Below the pieces are notes generated by a model, which saw nothing but the letters and a program-made list of their open reading frames with translations, did not search any database and was not told where the DNA came from. A stretch of DNA of 64,000 bases, taken from Odiellus spinosus. Its lineage: Eukaryota; Arthropoda; Arachnida; Opiliones; Phalangiidae. The translations under genes were made by a program, and so were the position numbers. The DNA lies in NCBI GenBank assembly GCA_963920705.1, contig OY987225.1, forward strand, positions 7,853,865-7,917,864. The letters run 5' to 3'. Below, one piece after another: positions 1 to 10,616 of the stretch (its first letter is position 1; each line of letters begins with the position of its first letter).

Positions 1-2907
1 GGTCAAGGTTCTTCTTTTAAAACCATATCAGAATTTTGACGGTTGTAGAGTATTTGTAGACCAAGTAACGTGAAAAGGCAAAATGTTATATCACATTTAA
101 CCTATACATGGCTTCAGTATACAACACAACCCTAATAAACCTATCAATAAACAACTAACGCATTGGCTTTCCGTATATCAGGTTAAACTAAAAATAATAA
201 ACTCATCAAACAAATAATTCAAATTCAAAATTACTACCTTACCAATAAAATTGCATTCAAACGATTCAAACTTCATTTAAAATCATCGAGCCAAATTTCT
301 AGACAACTAGTTTCGTCAAAGATTTCAAAAGAATGAAGTAAATTTAAGTTCAATAAAATAAAATTTAGATAAGCAAGGTCAAGGTCCCTCAGTAAAAACA
401 TATCGGTGTTTAGAAAACTCTAGAGTATTTGTAGACCAAGTAACGCCAGTGGAATTTTTTTAGATCAAAATCATCTTATGACCTCGACATGGCCTATACA
501 TTCGTAAGCAATTACATTCACTAAACAATTAACGCATTAGGTTTCCGCATACCACACTAAACTAAGGACTGTGACGTACAATTTCGCTTTCTGGTGCTAC
601 TCAGTCTACAGATACCCTAGAAAGCTGTAGAGTAAATTTTTGATATATAAGCTCACTTAACACGTTTTTTTTTGCGGTATAATGCTATGAGTAAAGAAGG
701 GATATCTCTCTTTTGGCCCCACAATCAATTTTTTATAATTTTTTTTAGACACGGCGGACCTGAGTAAAAACATACCCAGTTGTGAAACAAACGTCATTTT
801 AAGTAACTCCACATTAGCTAAAATGTAACCGGAAATACACGACAGCAGGCCTTAAAAGCCTGGCTCTATTATATTTAATTATGATTAACATTAAATTCAT
901 GTGGGGAAAAGTTTGAAACTAAAACTACCAGTCATCACGAGAACCAATCACGTGATGCTTTTCCCCACTCGCTCTACATTTCACTTTAGGATCATCCATA
1001 TCATATATACCAAATAAAACACGAGGAATTTCAATGTGAATCCGGTTTAGAAATTCCGTCAACTGCAAATTGTGGCTGGACTAATCTGCTTCAATCTGCT
1101 CATGCGCAACGCAACATACATTTGCGAAACGCGCGGGAATTATAAAAAATAAATTGGAAAGCCCGTACTAGTTATTAAAACCAATTATTACGCTATTCTT
1201 CGCACGTATGCCAAAAATTACAGTATTTACCCATACAAAAAGCTGATTCTCCCAAGAATATCGAAATCGCTTTGATATTTTGCATGCGATCCGTCTTCAA
1301 ATACTCGCGTGCTGGCGAACTCGATTTTACGCGTGTCACAAATACACGGGAAACCTAAGTACTGTACTTCTGTTCCAGGAGAGTTTTCAAGACTACCTTT
1401 TTCTTAAGAGGTTTAACATTTTGTATAAATCCGCCTCATCTTCAAATCTTATACGTCAAAATAAAAGTCTGGCGCGAATTTATGATATATCCAATCAGGC
1501 TAAGCAACTTTATTTTGTGCACAGATCGAGGCAACAAGGTCGCTTAAACATTAATTGGCGATTTTCGCGAGAAATTGCAAACATTAAGGAAGAACTTATT
1601 GCAAATCCAACGTTTCTTGTGAATTATACCCTCGCGTACACGCGACATTTTCGCGCGAAACACATTTGCGAAGTCCGCAAATGCGCGAGAAATTTTAGTC
1701 CATCCAGCTTAGGGCAGTATCGCAAACATGCGAGAAATTGAAAAAAAGAAATTGAAAGCGTGTGCAAGAAATCCCGGTACATAAAGCTAATTCTCTCAAT
1801 ATAACAAAAAAAATAATAATAAAATTATTTGTAATGTCCATGTATACATGCCATATAACCATCTCTATATCCCTGTGAAGGCGCCTTTATCTCTTATCTA
1901 AATTATGTTGTTTCTATCTTGCATACCCGTGTAAACGGACCTTTATTTTGATTCTTCAATCCACCCCAAGTTTGCAGCAAGCCTAAGCCTATACTACCCG
2001 TTATACCTTTGCTTTTTTGACTAATTGATATATATGGAAAATACTTTAGCGCATGCTGCCAACTCAAGCTGGTATTAAACGGTCACATCTTTAAATTTTT
2101 GCACAATTTCTTAAATATCTTCAAAACTATTTTGAATTTTAAATTGATTTTTCAGCTTCGTTATTAATTAGATTAAGTTAAACAATATTATTATATTAAA
2201 TTAAAATTTAAATGCATTATACGCTTGAATTCACTAAAATATATCGCGGCATCAGGCCAAAATAGTTAGGGCACGGAAAAGGGGTATATATAGCTTTCGC
2301 GAACCTTTATTCATCGAGCGAGTAACCGAGAAGAGTTGGGGAAAACCCCCCCTTCTCAACGTCTAGACGTTTATCGTAACCCTAGGCATTCGGTAACTGC
2401 ACCATAAAGACCCGTAGAGGGAGGAGATGTGTGGAGTGGAAAGTTGATGTGGACTATATTAGTGAGGGACGCCTCGCTAATATGGCCCGCTGAGATCGGA
2501 CACTAGAGGTTGGATCTTGATGTGAGGACGATCGGAGGTGATTATAACAGTGGGAGACGTCCCATTGCGTATAATCGCCTTCAACTGTCTAGCATCGAGG
2601 TTTGACCGTAAAGTGGATGGTGGAAGGTGATAATATGCAATTGGAGACGTCCTGTTGCATATCATTGCACGACACTTGAAACTTAATGTGGCAGCCAAGC
2701 TTAAAGGAGGTAATTCCCGTTAAACGGAATTGAACGATAAGCGGGTATGATCATGTCTCTAGACTTTTTGCTCCACGAGCTAGGTCACGTGATTTCCGCT
2801 TACACAGGATATCCGCTTACACAGGAAGTGACACAGACACACAGACACACAGACACGACCAGTGTAAAACCTCCCCCTGAACTAAAGTTCAGTCGGGGAG
2901 GTAAAAA
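1..2907 (+). repeat. Dispersed non-coding repeat HP, copy A (cut by window start)
   Basis: Large repeat without a convincing gene, recognised because its blocks recur in the same order elsewhere. Blocks in order: a GTAGAGTATTTGTAGACC block (near 45-65 and again near 420-440); a block with an AATCACGTGATGC core and GTGGGGAAAAG (about 780-980); a stretch rich in CGCG-containing motifs (1080-1740); a block with CAATCCACCCCAAGTTTGC (about 1960); a block with CCAACTCAAGCTGG (about 2060); then a stem-loop tail ending in GGGGAGGTAAAAA at 2907. An open frame at 1280-1741 lies inside the repeat and does not recur as a conserved frame in copy B, so I do not treat it as a gene. Comparison with copies B and D (about 3.5 kb each) suggests this copy is nearly full length. 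Confidence 0.8.
2453..2907 (+). other. Stem-loop cassette at 3' end of HP copy A
   Basis: Five hairpins in 450 bases. (1) 2453-2484: 14-bp stem around a GACG loop, near-perfect. (2) 2540-2576: stem around GGGA-GACG-TCCC. (3) About 2629-2666: stem around TGGA-GACG-TCCT. (4) 2712-2731: AATTCCCGTTAAACGGAATT. (5) 2870-2901: CCTCCCC pairing with GGGGAGG, and an inner GAACT/AGTTC pair. The tail TAAAAA follows directly. The first three share the same GACG apical loop. The cassette is kept in the other copies while flanks differ, so the structure looks selected or functionally needed by the element. Whether it acts as RNA or as DNA cannot be told. Confidence 0.7.
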
Positions 2908-3410
2908 GTGGTAACCAATTTCCGGTCAGCAACTAGAATAACCGGCCAATATTGGTTAGCATTGTCTTTATAATAGTGTAATCAACTATTTAAGATTAGC
3001 AAATATAATATTGATATTTAACCAATATATATATTCTAAATTAATGTAGACATGTATTTGTCTCACATTCAAGAATAAATACGTATTTAGACATAATTCT
3101 TGAAAAAAAATTTAAAATCATTTTTAAAGTTGAAGTAGTAATGATGTTAAATCAGAAATAGATTGGTACTGCACGTAAAGACACGCGCTCATAGAAGTGT
3201 ATGGGCGCGTGAGTGTGAAACCCGTGAAAACTTGTCTGAGTGCGTCCGTCTTTCAAATTACGCCAAAGTTGCCACTCCTTTTCTTAATTCTTTTTGCTTC
3301 CAAAATGCATCTTCCTCCCTATGAACACACACACACACACGCACACGCACACAAACACACAAACACACACACACACACACACACTTTTCGACAATTTTAA
3401 TACTTTTGGT
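2908..3410. other. Unassigned AT-rich DNA with a CA microsatellite
   Basis: No gene seen. An (AC)n microsatellite, with some GC and AAAC variants, runs from about 3329 to 3385. The last 20 bases (AATTTTAATACTTTT) resemble the bases outside the P-like end at 48950-48965, so they may belong to that element's extended end. Confidence 0.5.
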
Positions 3411-3470
3411 TAGGTTAGGTTAGGTCTCATGTTGTCGGGGAGGTATATTTTGGCTTTGCCAACTTGTTAT
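3411..3470 (+). repeat. Left inverted end of the P-like element
   Basis: Three GGTTA units followed by GTTGTCGGGGAGGTATATTT and then GGCTTTGCCAACTTGTTAT. It pairs with the reverse complement of 6656-6735 with a few mismatches and a short insertion in the right copy (GTCGGGGTCGGGGAGG). Confidence 0.75.
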
Positions 3471-3664
3471 ATCATTACATTATATTATCTGTATTTATTT
3501 ATCAGTGTTTTATTTGTTCAGTTACCAATAATTATTGAAGTAAATTAACCTGGCCTTAGGGGAATATTCTTCTCTTGTTTCTAGTTAGTGACGAAAAACG
3601 TTATACTGTAACTGTACTTTACTTATAATTACTTCAAATATGCTTATGATTATCATCTTAGGCA

Positions 3665-6615
3665 ATGGTTTATTCGCCCAAGATATGTGTCTATGGATCT
3701 TGCCCATCAAGACAAAATGCTAGAACTAAAACTGTTCCGGGAGCTCCAGGAATAATCTTCTTTAAATTTCCATCACCAACAAATGAAACTCAAAAGTGCT
3801 CACGTTGGGTGAAAGCTTGTGGCCGGATGGATTTCACCAAAAGTGATGTACGACGATCTACGCACATTTGCTCGAGACATTTTGAAGGCTTTTCAGGACC
3901 AACTTCACAGAATCCTGATCCAATTGTGAACACATCACCTCTAAATGTACATGTACATTCTTGATAACCATAACTTTTTAATTGATTCAATCCCATTTAT
4001 AGAAATTAAAAATTTTTACGTGTTTTCAGACTCCAACCAATTCCCATTCTGTTGAGAGTGTATCTATATTGGAAACTCCGAAAAGAAAATTGAAACCTGA
4101 CGATGAATATGTTCGTATTATTGTTCTATCACTAAAAAGTACTATTCTACAATTCCAATTCAATTTATTTTCACGTTATTACTGTTCATTTAGATAAAAA
4201 CACAAAGATTAAGTTCAAAGAAGATTATTAAACAAAAAGAACTATCATACCAGAATACAACTGAAATTTTACCTGTTGAAAACCCAATAAGGATTGAGCG
4301 GGCAACTGAAGTTACCGAACCTTTGAAAACCCTAAGTCCACCACCAGGCTGGTGTATGGAAATGATGGAAAGCATCGCAGTATTTTCTAAATTTAAAAAG
4401 CATTACAAATTTATGGAATGCATCTTTGAGGAAAACGAAAGCAAAGAAATCAGCGCAACTCTCAATATTATGGGAAAGCCTGTAAAATTTGACCTTGAAA
4501 TAGGAGAATCCACAACATTGAAAAATACGAATGATATTTATGAACTGTTAAAAAAAGCGAACCAATACACCTGTTGCCTAGGAAGTCAGGACACTGAGCT
4601 CGTAAATATGTAAAAAAGCCAATCAGAAAGTTGCCAAAGAAAAAAAATAAAAAGTTACTTTTGCAATAAACTAAATGGAATATTTAGCACCAATTGTGAA
4701 GGATTTATCAAAATTACTTAGAAAAGGTGTCACCATTGCACCAAGTACCGCTCTAGTTTAAGAAAACTTAGGTGCAGAAAAAATTTGAAAAATACTGCTA
4801 AACCAAAAAACTTAATCACGAAGGTGATTAAGAGAAACAAGAAGCGTATTATTCAAACGGAAAGGGCTAAAAAAGAAATAAGTAGCTTGGTATTATTATT
4901 AAAGACGAGACTTCAAAATGAACCAACAGGCTCACTTAAGGCAGTATTTTTACGGCAGCAGCTGAGGGCCATGCAAAAGTCAAAATATGGCATGAGGTGG
5001 GACCCACTCTTTATCAAGTGGTGCATTTATATGAAAAATAAGTCCAAATCATCCTATGAAGCCCTTAGAAAATCTGAATTCATTGCAGTTCCAACGATAA
5101 GAACTCTATACCACCATAACCATTCCATTATCAGTCAATCTGGTTTTACGACAGAAATGTTTGAGGAAATGGCTAAGGAATGTGAAATTGAAAAGCTTCC
5201 AGATCATCAGTAGTATTTTGTACTTTCGCTAGATGAAGTCAGTATAAAGGAGGATCTACTTTTAGTCAGGAGTACTGGTATCGTGACAGGATTAATTGAT
5301 ACTAATCAAAACCACAATCGTCTTGATGACTTAGAACGGCGTGTTACCAACTCGGAGAAACCACCTCTGGCCTCGCATATTTTGCAATTAATGATCCAGG
5401 GAGTAACTAGCAAAATGAAGATCCCATTTGCACATTTCCCAACTAAAGGCGCTTCTTCAGCAGAGTTAAATACCATTGTTTGGGAAGCTATAATAAGACT
5501 AGAAACTAGTGGCTTTCGCATCTTAGCTATTGTAGGGGACGGAGCTGCCACTAATCGGAAATTTTTTCGTCTATCACAAACTTACGAAGCAAATGAAGGG
5601 AAAGAACTTCCATACAAAACACACAATCTATTTGCCATGGATGAAGAAAGACCTCTTTACTTCATATCAGATGCTACGCATCTAATTAAAACAGTTCGAA
5701 ATGAATTTGCAGACAGCGGAACTAATTATAAAGCCCGTTCTTTGTGGAAAAACGGAGAAAAAATAACGTGGAAAGTTATTGTTCAGTTATATTACTTGCA
5801 ACTCAGAGCACAAGGACAATTTAAACATCTAAATAAACTGACCTATTCCCACGTATTTTTGCATAGTTATTCAAAAATGAAAGTGAATCTCGCAGCCCAA
5901 GTAATGAGCGAAACTGTGGCAAGTGCAATTGAACACCTTTTAGCAACAAAGAAAAATACTTACACGGAAACAATCGAATTCATTAGAGTATTCAATAAGT
6001 TTTTCGACCTTTGCAATGTCAAGAACAGAGTGGAAGGCGTACATCATCGCAACAAAAACAAACTTCCCTATACTAATATATCTGATGAACGATTGAAAGT
6101 ATGACTAAGCACCCTATTTTTTTGATGCCCTTGATTAATATTGTTTTATTTCAGTGGTTGCAGTGTGATTTTATAAACTACCTTGAGAATTGGGAAAGTC
6201 AAGTTTGCAATAGGCCTGGTAAATTGACTAAAACCGAAAGGGATTCCATGCTTCTTAGTAGGCAGTCGATCGAAGGACTTAAAATAACTGGTAGTTTAAG
6301 GTAATGATAATGTCACAAATGAAAAATTTAAACTTACTGTCAACTGTCGAAGCAGTCAAATTTATGCTAAATAAAGGAGCAAAGTTTGTTCTAACACAAC
6401 ACCTCAATCAAGACGCTTTGGAACAGTACTTTGGAAGGCAACGGGCAGCTGGTAGTAGAAATAGCAACCCTACAGCTTGGCACTATGGGGCTAACAAGGA
6501 TACTTTTAAAACTTTAAAAGGTCTAGTCTTGGATGCAGTTGGTGGGAATACTCAAGATCCATTGAAGGAAACAGTTAAAGATATTAGTGGGTTGGATATT
6601 GATAATGAAGACTGA
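3665..6615 (+). pseudogene. THAP-domain P-element-like transposase, multi-exon, lightly damaged
   Basis: Would bind the element's ends and cut and join DNA in the nucleus. Exon 1 (3665 to about 3947) encodes a THAP zinc finger: CVYGSC near residue 8, RWVKACGR, then ICSRHF, fitting C-x(2-4)-C...C-x2-H. Likely exon 2 is about 4030-4110, after TTTTCAG. Exon 3 (about 4194-4613) contains PPPGWC. The next part starts at about 4763 and runs into the RNase H-like catalytic region: LSLDEVSIKED (first acidic residue), VGDGAATNRKFF, YFISDATHLIKTVRN and YSKMKVNLAAQVMS. A 55-bp intron (about 6099-6153, AAA|GTATGA...TTTCAG) joins RLK to WLQCDFINYLENW. The tail has LTQHLNQDALEQYFGRQR, typical of P-like C-termini. 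Damage: one in-frame TAG at 5211-5213 and a frame change or unrecognised intron near 6300. The family assignment is firm; activity is unlikely. Confidence 0.85.
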
Positions 6616-6655
6616 TTGCAATGAAACTGACTTGTTAAAATCAGACAAACCCTTA

Positions 6656-6735
6656 CAATAACAAGTTGGGAAACCAATATATAACCTCCCCGACCCCGAC
6701 GTTAAGGTAATCTAACCTAACCTAACCCTACCTAA
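6656..6735 (-). repeat. Right inverted end of the P-like element
   Basis: ACAAGTTGGGAAACCA, then TAACCTCCCCGACCCCGACG, then TTAAGGTAAT and CCTAACC repeats. It is almost identical to 39946-40013, including the downstream AAAATAAAAGATG, so the unit to the right was copied together with this end. Confidence 0.75.
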
Positions 6736-7725
6736 AATAAAAGATGAAAAGAAATGTAGAGTATTGGATGAGTAGAAGAAACAGCGTGCATTTCAATCAT
6801 TATTCTCTATTTTACGGAGTATAAGTATTTTCCCTTAACCTCAAGGATACAGAGAATGCAAAAGAGTGCCATGCGTTACCCATAATTACATGCGGCAGGT
6901 CGTAGACTCTTTAATATACACACCAAATGAAATGTCCTGCGTTACCCATAATTATATGCGGCATGGCGTAGATTTCTTAATAGACACACCAAATGAAATT
7001 TATTTTCTAAATAAATATGTAAAATACATGTTCTTATAATATAAATTATCATTAGAGCATAGGCTGTACTGTGTGATTATCTTTGAGATAATCCACTGAT
7101 TTGATAAAGACGAAGGATTTAGTCTGGGATGGCAATGAAGACAAGGAATTAAAACGACGAAGATTTTGAAGCAATTTCCTCTTAGACAAACCAAGAAATA
7201 TTGTAGACTGAATGTTTCATTTACAACCCATTTTCGGTAGATGATCGGCAATTACTTCCGGTACAGATTTCGTCTAAAATTCTTGTTTTGACGTGCTAAT
7301 AGAGGACCATTACTGATATTTTCATCATGCAAGTGATCCCAGTCATTGGAAGAATCAAAGGATTGAGCTGGTCGAGAGGTTATTTTCCAAACCGGCTGAC
7401 AAGACGTTAGCTTCCACTCCTATGATAAAAAAAAATATCTTGAATACTGAAATAGACTAATTTCCATACCGTTAATATTTATACTTGAATAGCTCCTTTT
7501 ATGTTTAGAATAACGAGGCCGTATGAAGAACTGTTGAGCTTTTACTGACTGTAAGAATCTCATATGTCGAGTCCGAAAACACTCACTGCTTGCATGTTTC
7601 AATTCTTCGTAGCCAGGCCGTCTCTTTCTGGTGATAAATGAAAGCCGTGTCGCTGCTCTGTTGACTTCAAATGGTGATGACATTCTGCATTGGTTGATTT
7701 TCTCACTTAAGTCACTATAGGTCTG
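6736..7725 (+). repeat. 1-kb unit duplicated at 40014-40928
   Basis: Nearly collinear with 40014-40928, with small indels, from AAAAGATGAAAAGAAATGTA to GCCGTGTCGCTGCTC, where each copy enters a GTCTC-rich satellite. It contains an internal direct repeat (GTCCTGCGTTACCCATAATT and its variants near 6868 and 6935). No complete gene seen. The unit always lies between a P-like right end and a pentamer array, so the three move or amplify together or sit in a larger element. Confidence 0.8.
7587..7683 (-). CDS. Possible short exon-like coding fragment, unknown
   Basis: On the minus strand an ATG at 7681-7683 opens a peptide beginning MSSPFEVNRAATRLSF, ending at a good donor (AGCA|GTGAGT, exon end 7587). 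The same peptide core (RAATRLSFITRKRRPGYEEL) is kept at about 40866-40925 with only a conservative change, which hints at past selection. I do not recognise the family. It may be a captured host exon, or chance conservation by recent duplication, which would explain it equally well. Confidence 0.2.
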
Positions 7726-9625
7726 GTCTCGTCTCGTCTCGTCTCGTCTCGTCTCGTCTCGTCTCGTCTCGTCTCGTCTCGTCTCGTCTCGTCTCGTCTC
7801 GTCTCGTCTCGTCTCGTCTCGTCTCGTCTCGTCTCGTCTCGTCTCGTCTCGTCTCGTCTCGTCTCGTCTCGTCTCGTCTCGTCTCGTCTCGTCTCGTCTC
7901 GTCTCGTCTCGTCTCGTCTCGTCTCGTCTCGTCTCGTCTCGTCTCGTCTCGTCTCGTCTCGTCTCGTCTCGTCTCGTCTCGTCTCGTCTCGTCTCGTCTC
8001 GTCTCGTCTCGTCTCGTCTCGTCTCGTCTCGTCTCGTCTCGTCTCGTCTCGTCTCGTCTCGTCTCGTCTCGTCTCGTCTCGTCTCGTCTCGTCTCGTCTC
8101 GTCTCGTCTCGTCTCGTCTCGTCTCGTCTCGTCTCGTCTCGTCTCGTCTCGTCTCGTCTCGTCTCGTCTCGTCTCGTCTCGTCTCGTCTCGTCTCGTCTC
8201 GTCTCGTCTCGTCTCGTCTCGTCTCGTCTCGTCTCGTCTCGTCTCGTCTCGTCTCGTCTCGTCTCGTCTCGTCTCGTCTCGTCTCGTCTCGTCTCGTCTC
8301 GTCTCGTCTCGTCTCGTCTCGTCTCGTCTCGTCTCGTCTCGTCTCGTCTCGTCTCGTCTCGTCTCGTCTCGTCTCGTCTCGTCTCGTCTCGTCTCGTCTC
8401 GTCTCGTCTCGTCTCGTCTCGTCTCGTCTCGTCTCGTCTCGTCTCGTCTCGTCTCGTCTCGTCTCGTCTCGTCTCGTCTCGTCTCGTCTCGTCTCGTCTC
8501 GTCTCGTCTCGTCTCGTCTCGTCTCGTCTCGTCTCGTCTCGTCTCGTCTCGTCTCGTCTCGTCTCGTCTCGTCTCGTCTCGTCTCGTCTCGTCTCGTCTC
8601 GTCTCGTCTCGTCTCGTCTCGTCTCGTCTCGTCTCGTCTCGTCTCGTCTCGTCTCGTCTCGTCTCGTCTCGTCTCGTCTCGTCTCGTCTCGTCTCGTCTC
8701 GTCTCGTCTCGTCTCGTCTCGTCTCGTCTCGTCTCGTCTCGTCTCGTCTCGTCTCGTCTCGTCTCGTCTCGTCTCGTCTCGTCTCGTCTCGTCTCGTCTC
8801 GTCTCGTCTCGTCTCGTCTCGTCTCGTCTCGTCTCGTCTCGTCTCGTCTCGTCTCGTCTCGTCTCGTCTCGTCTCGTCTCGTCTCGTCTCGTCTCGTCTC
8901 GTCTCGTCTCGTCTCGTCTCGTCTCGTCTCGTCTCGTCTCGTCTCGTCTCGTCTCGTCTCGTCTCGTCTCGTCTCGTCTCGTCTCGTCTCGTCTCGTCTC
9001 GTCTCGTCTCGTCTCGTCTCGTCTCGTCTCGTCTCGTCTCGTCTCGTCTCGTCTCGTCTCGTCTCGTCTCGTCTCGTCTCGTCTCGTCTCGTCTCGTCTC
9101 GTCTCGTCTCGTCTCGTCTCGTCTCGTCTCGTCTCGTCTCGTCTCGTCTCGTCTCGTCTCGTCTCGTCTCGTCTCGTCTCGTCTCGTCTCGTCTCGTCTC
9201 GTCTCGTCTCGTCTCGTCTCGTCTCGTCTCGTCTCGTCTCGTCTCGTCTCGTCTCGTCTCGTCTCGTCTCGTCTCGTCTCGTCTCGTCTCGTCTCGTCTC
9301 GTCTCGTCTCGTCTCGTCTCGTCTCGTCTCGTCTCGTCTCGTCTCGTCTCGTCTCGTCTCGTCTCGTCTCGTCTCGTCTCGTCTCGTCTCGTCTCGTCTC
9401 GTCTCGTCTCGTCTCGTCTCGTCTCGTCTCGTCTCGTCTCGTCTCGTCTCGTCTCGTCTCGTCTCGTCTCGTCTCGTCTCGTCTCGTCTCGTCTCGTCTC
9501 GTCTCGTCTCGTCTCGTCTCGTCTCGTCTCGTCTCGTCTCGTCTCGTCTCGTCTCGTCTCGTCTCGTCTCGTCTCGTCTCGTCTCGTCTCGTCTCGTCTC
9601 GTCTCGTCTCGTCTCGTCTCGTCTC
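7726..9625 (+). repeat. Pure pentamer satellite (GTCTC)n, 380 copies
   Basis: 1900 bases of unbroken GTCTC (GAGAC on the other strand). Because the unit is 5 bp and contains no stop in any frame, both strands stay open; the resulting RRDET peptide is an artefact of the repeat. No interruptions are visible, suggesting very recent expansion or strong homogenisation. Confidence 0.97.
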
Positions 9626-10130
9626 GCCTCGCCTCGCCTCGCCTCGCCTCGCCTCGCCTCGCCTCGCCTCGCCTCGCCTCGCCTCGCCTCGCCTCGCCTC
9701 GCCTCGCCTCGCCTCGCCTCGCCTCGCCTCGCCTCGCCTCGCCTCGCCTCGCCTCGCCTCGCCTCGCCTCGCCTCGCCTCGCCTCGCCTCGCCTCGCCTC
9801 GCCTCGCCTCGCCTCGCCTCGCCTCGCCTCGCCTCGCCTCGCCTCGCCTCGCCTCGCCTCGCCTCGCCTCGCCTCGCCTCGCCTCGCCTCGCCTCGCCTC
9901 GCCTCGCCTCGCCTCGCCTCGCCTCGCCTCGCCTCGCCTCGCCTCGCCTCGCCTCGCCTCGCCTCGCCTCGCCTCGCCTCGCCTCGCCTCGCCTCGCCTC
10001 GCCTCGCCTCGCCTCGCCTCGCCTCGCCTCGCCTCGCCTCGCCTCGCCTCGCCTCGCCTCGCCTCGCCTCGCCTCGCCTCGCCTCGCCTCGCCTCGCCTC
10101 GCCTCGCCTCGCCTCGCCTCGCCTCGCCTC
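9626..10130 (+). repeat. Pure pentamer satellite variant (GCCTC)n, 101 copies
   Basis: 505 bases of unbroken GCCTC follow the GTCTC block with a single sharp switch (T to C in the second base) and no mixing of the two variants. Two homogeneous blocks abutting at one point suggest two separate expansions rather than gradual drift. Confidence 0.97.
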
Positions 10131-10274
10131 CTGGTCTGCTAACGAAGTTCACTCTACACGGCTACTGTTGATTATGAAAATAATCGGAAATGTTTCTTGG
10201 TTTTATAGTGGAGAAATCTGAAGCCTATTTTTTTTCCAACATCAGATAACCATTTTTTATTCAAAACTGATGTT
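10131..10274. other. Short unassigned spacer after the pentamer array
   Basis: 144 bases between the array and the next HP fragment; no feature seen. Confidence 0.4.
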
Positions 10275-10610
10275 TTTTTAAACACGGGAAACCTACTGTA
10301 CTTCTGTCGAAGGGGAGTTTTCACGACTATAATTTTTCTTAAGAGGTTTAACATTTTGTATCAATCCGCCTCAGCTCTAAATCTTATGTCGTTTCTATCT
10401 TGGATGCCCGTGTAAACGTACCTTTATTTAGATTCTTCAATCCACCCCAAGTTTGCAGCAAGCCTTAGCCTATACTGCCCGTTATACCTTTGCTTTTTGG
10501 ACTAAACGATATATGGAAAACAGATTAGCGCGTGTTGCCAACTCAAGCTGGTATTAAACGGTCACATTTCATTAAAGAACAACAGCAACTACCCATAAGT
10601 GTCTGGGTAC
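10275..10610 (+). repeat. HP repeat, partial copy with internal deletion
   Basis: Matches copy A at 1340-1430 (ACACGGGAAACCTA...AAGAGGTTTAACATTTTGTA) and then jumps to the block equivalent to 1909-2090 (TTCTATCTT...CCAACTCAAGCTGG). About 480 bases present in copy A are missing here. Confidence 0.75.
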
Positions 10611-10616
10611 ACGTAA

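Larger units (their letters stand above)
3411..6735 (+). mobile_element. P-element-like (THAP) DNA transposon, nearly complete
   Basis: Bounded by inverted ends. The left end (3411-3470) reads TTAGG repeats, then GTCGGGGAGGT, then a TTTGG...CCAACTTGTTAT block. The right end (6656-6735) is its reverse complement, with GTTGGGAAACC, CCTCCCCGAC and CCTAACC repeats. Between them lies one multi-exon transposase gene. About 3.3 kb is near the usual size of P-superfamily elements (2.9-4 kb). The outermost base, and so the expected 8-bp target duplication, could not be fixed because both ends dissolve into TTAGG-like repeats. Isolated ends of the same family lie at 39946-40013 (right) and 48965-49037 (left). 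Confidence 0.85.

Noticed and set aside
2870-2907. Helitron 3' end
   Set aside because: A terminal hairpin is present but there is no CTRR end, no TC start and no A^T insertion pattern that I can see; no Rep/helicase gene.
7420-10152. 910-codon minus-strand open frame with RRDET and GEARR repeats
   Set aside because: It is the reading of a pure pentamer satellite, which has no stop codon in any frame on either strand; length reflects array length, not coding.
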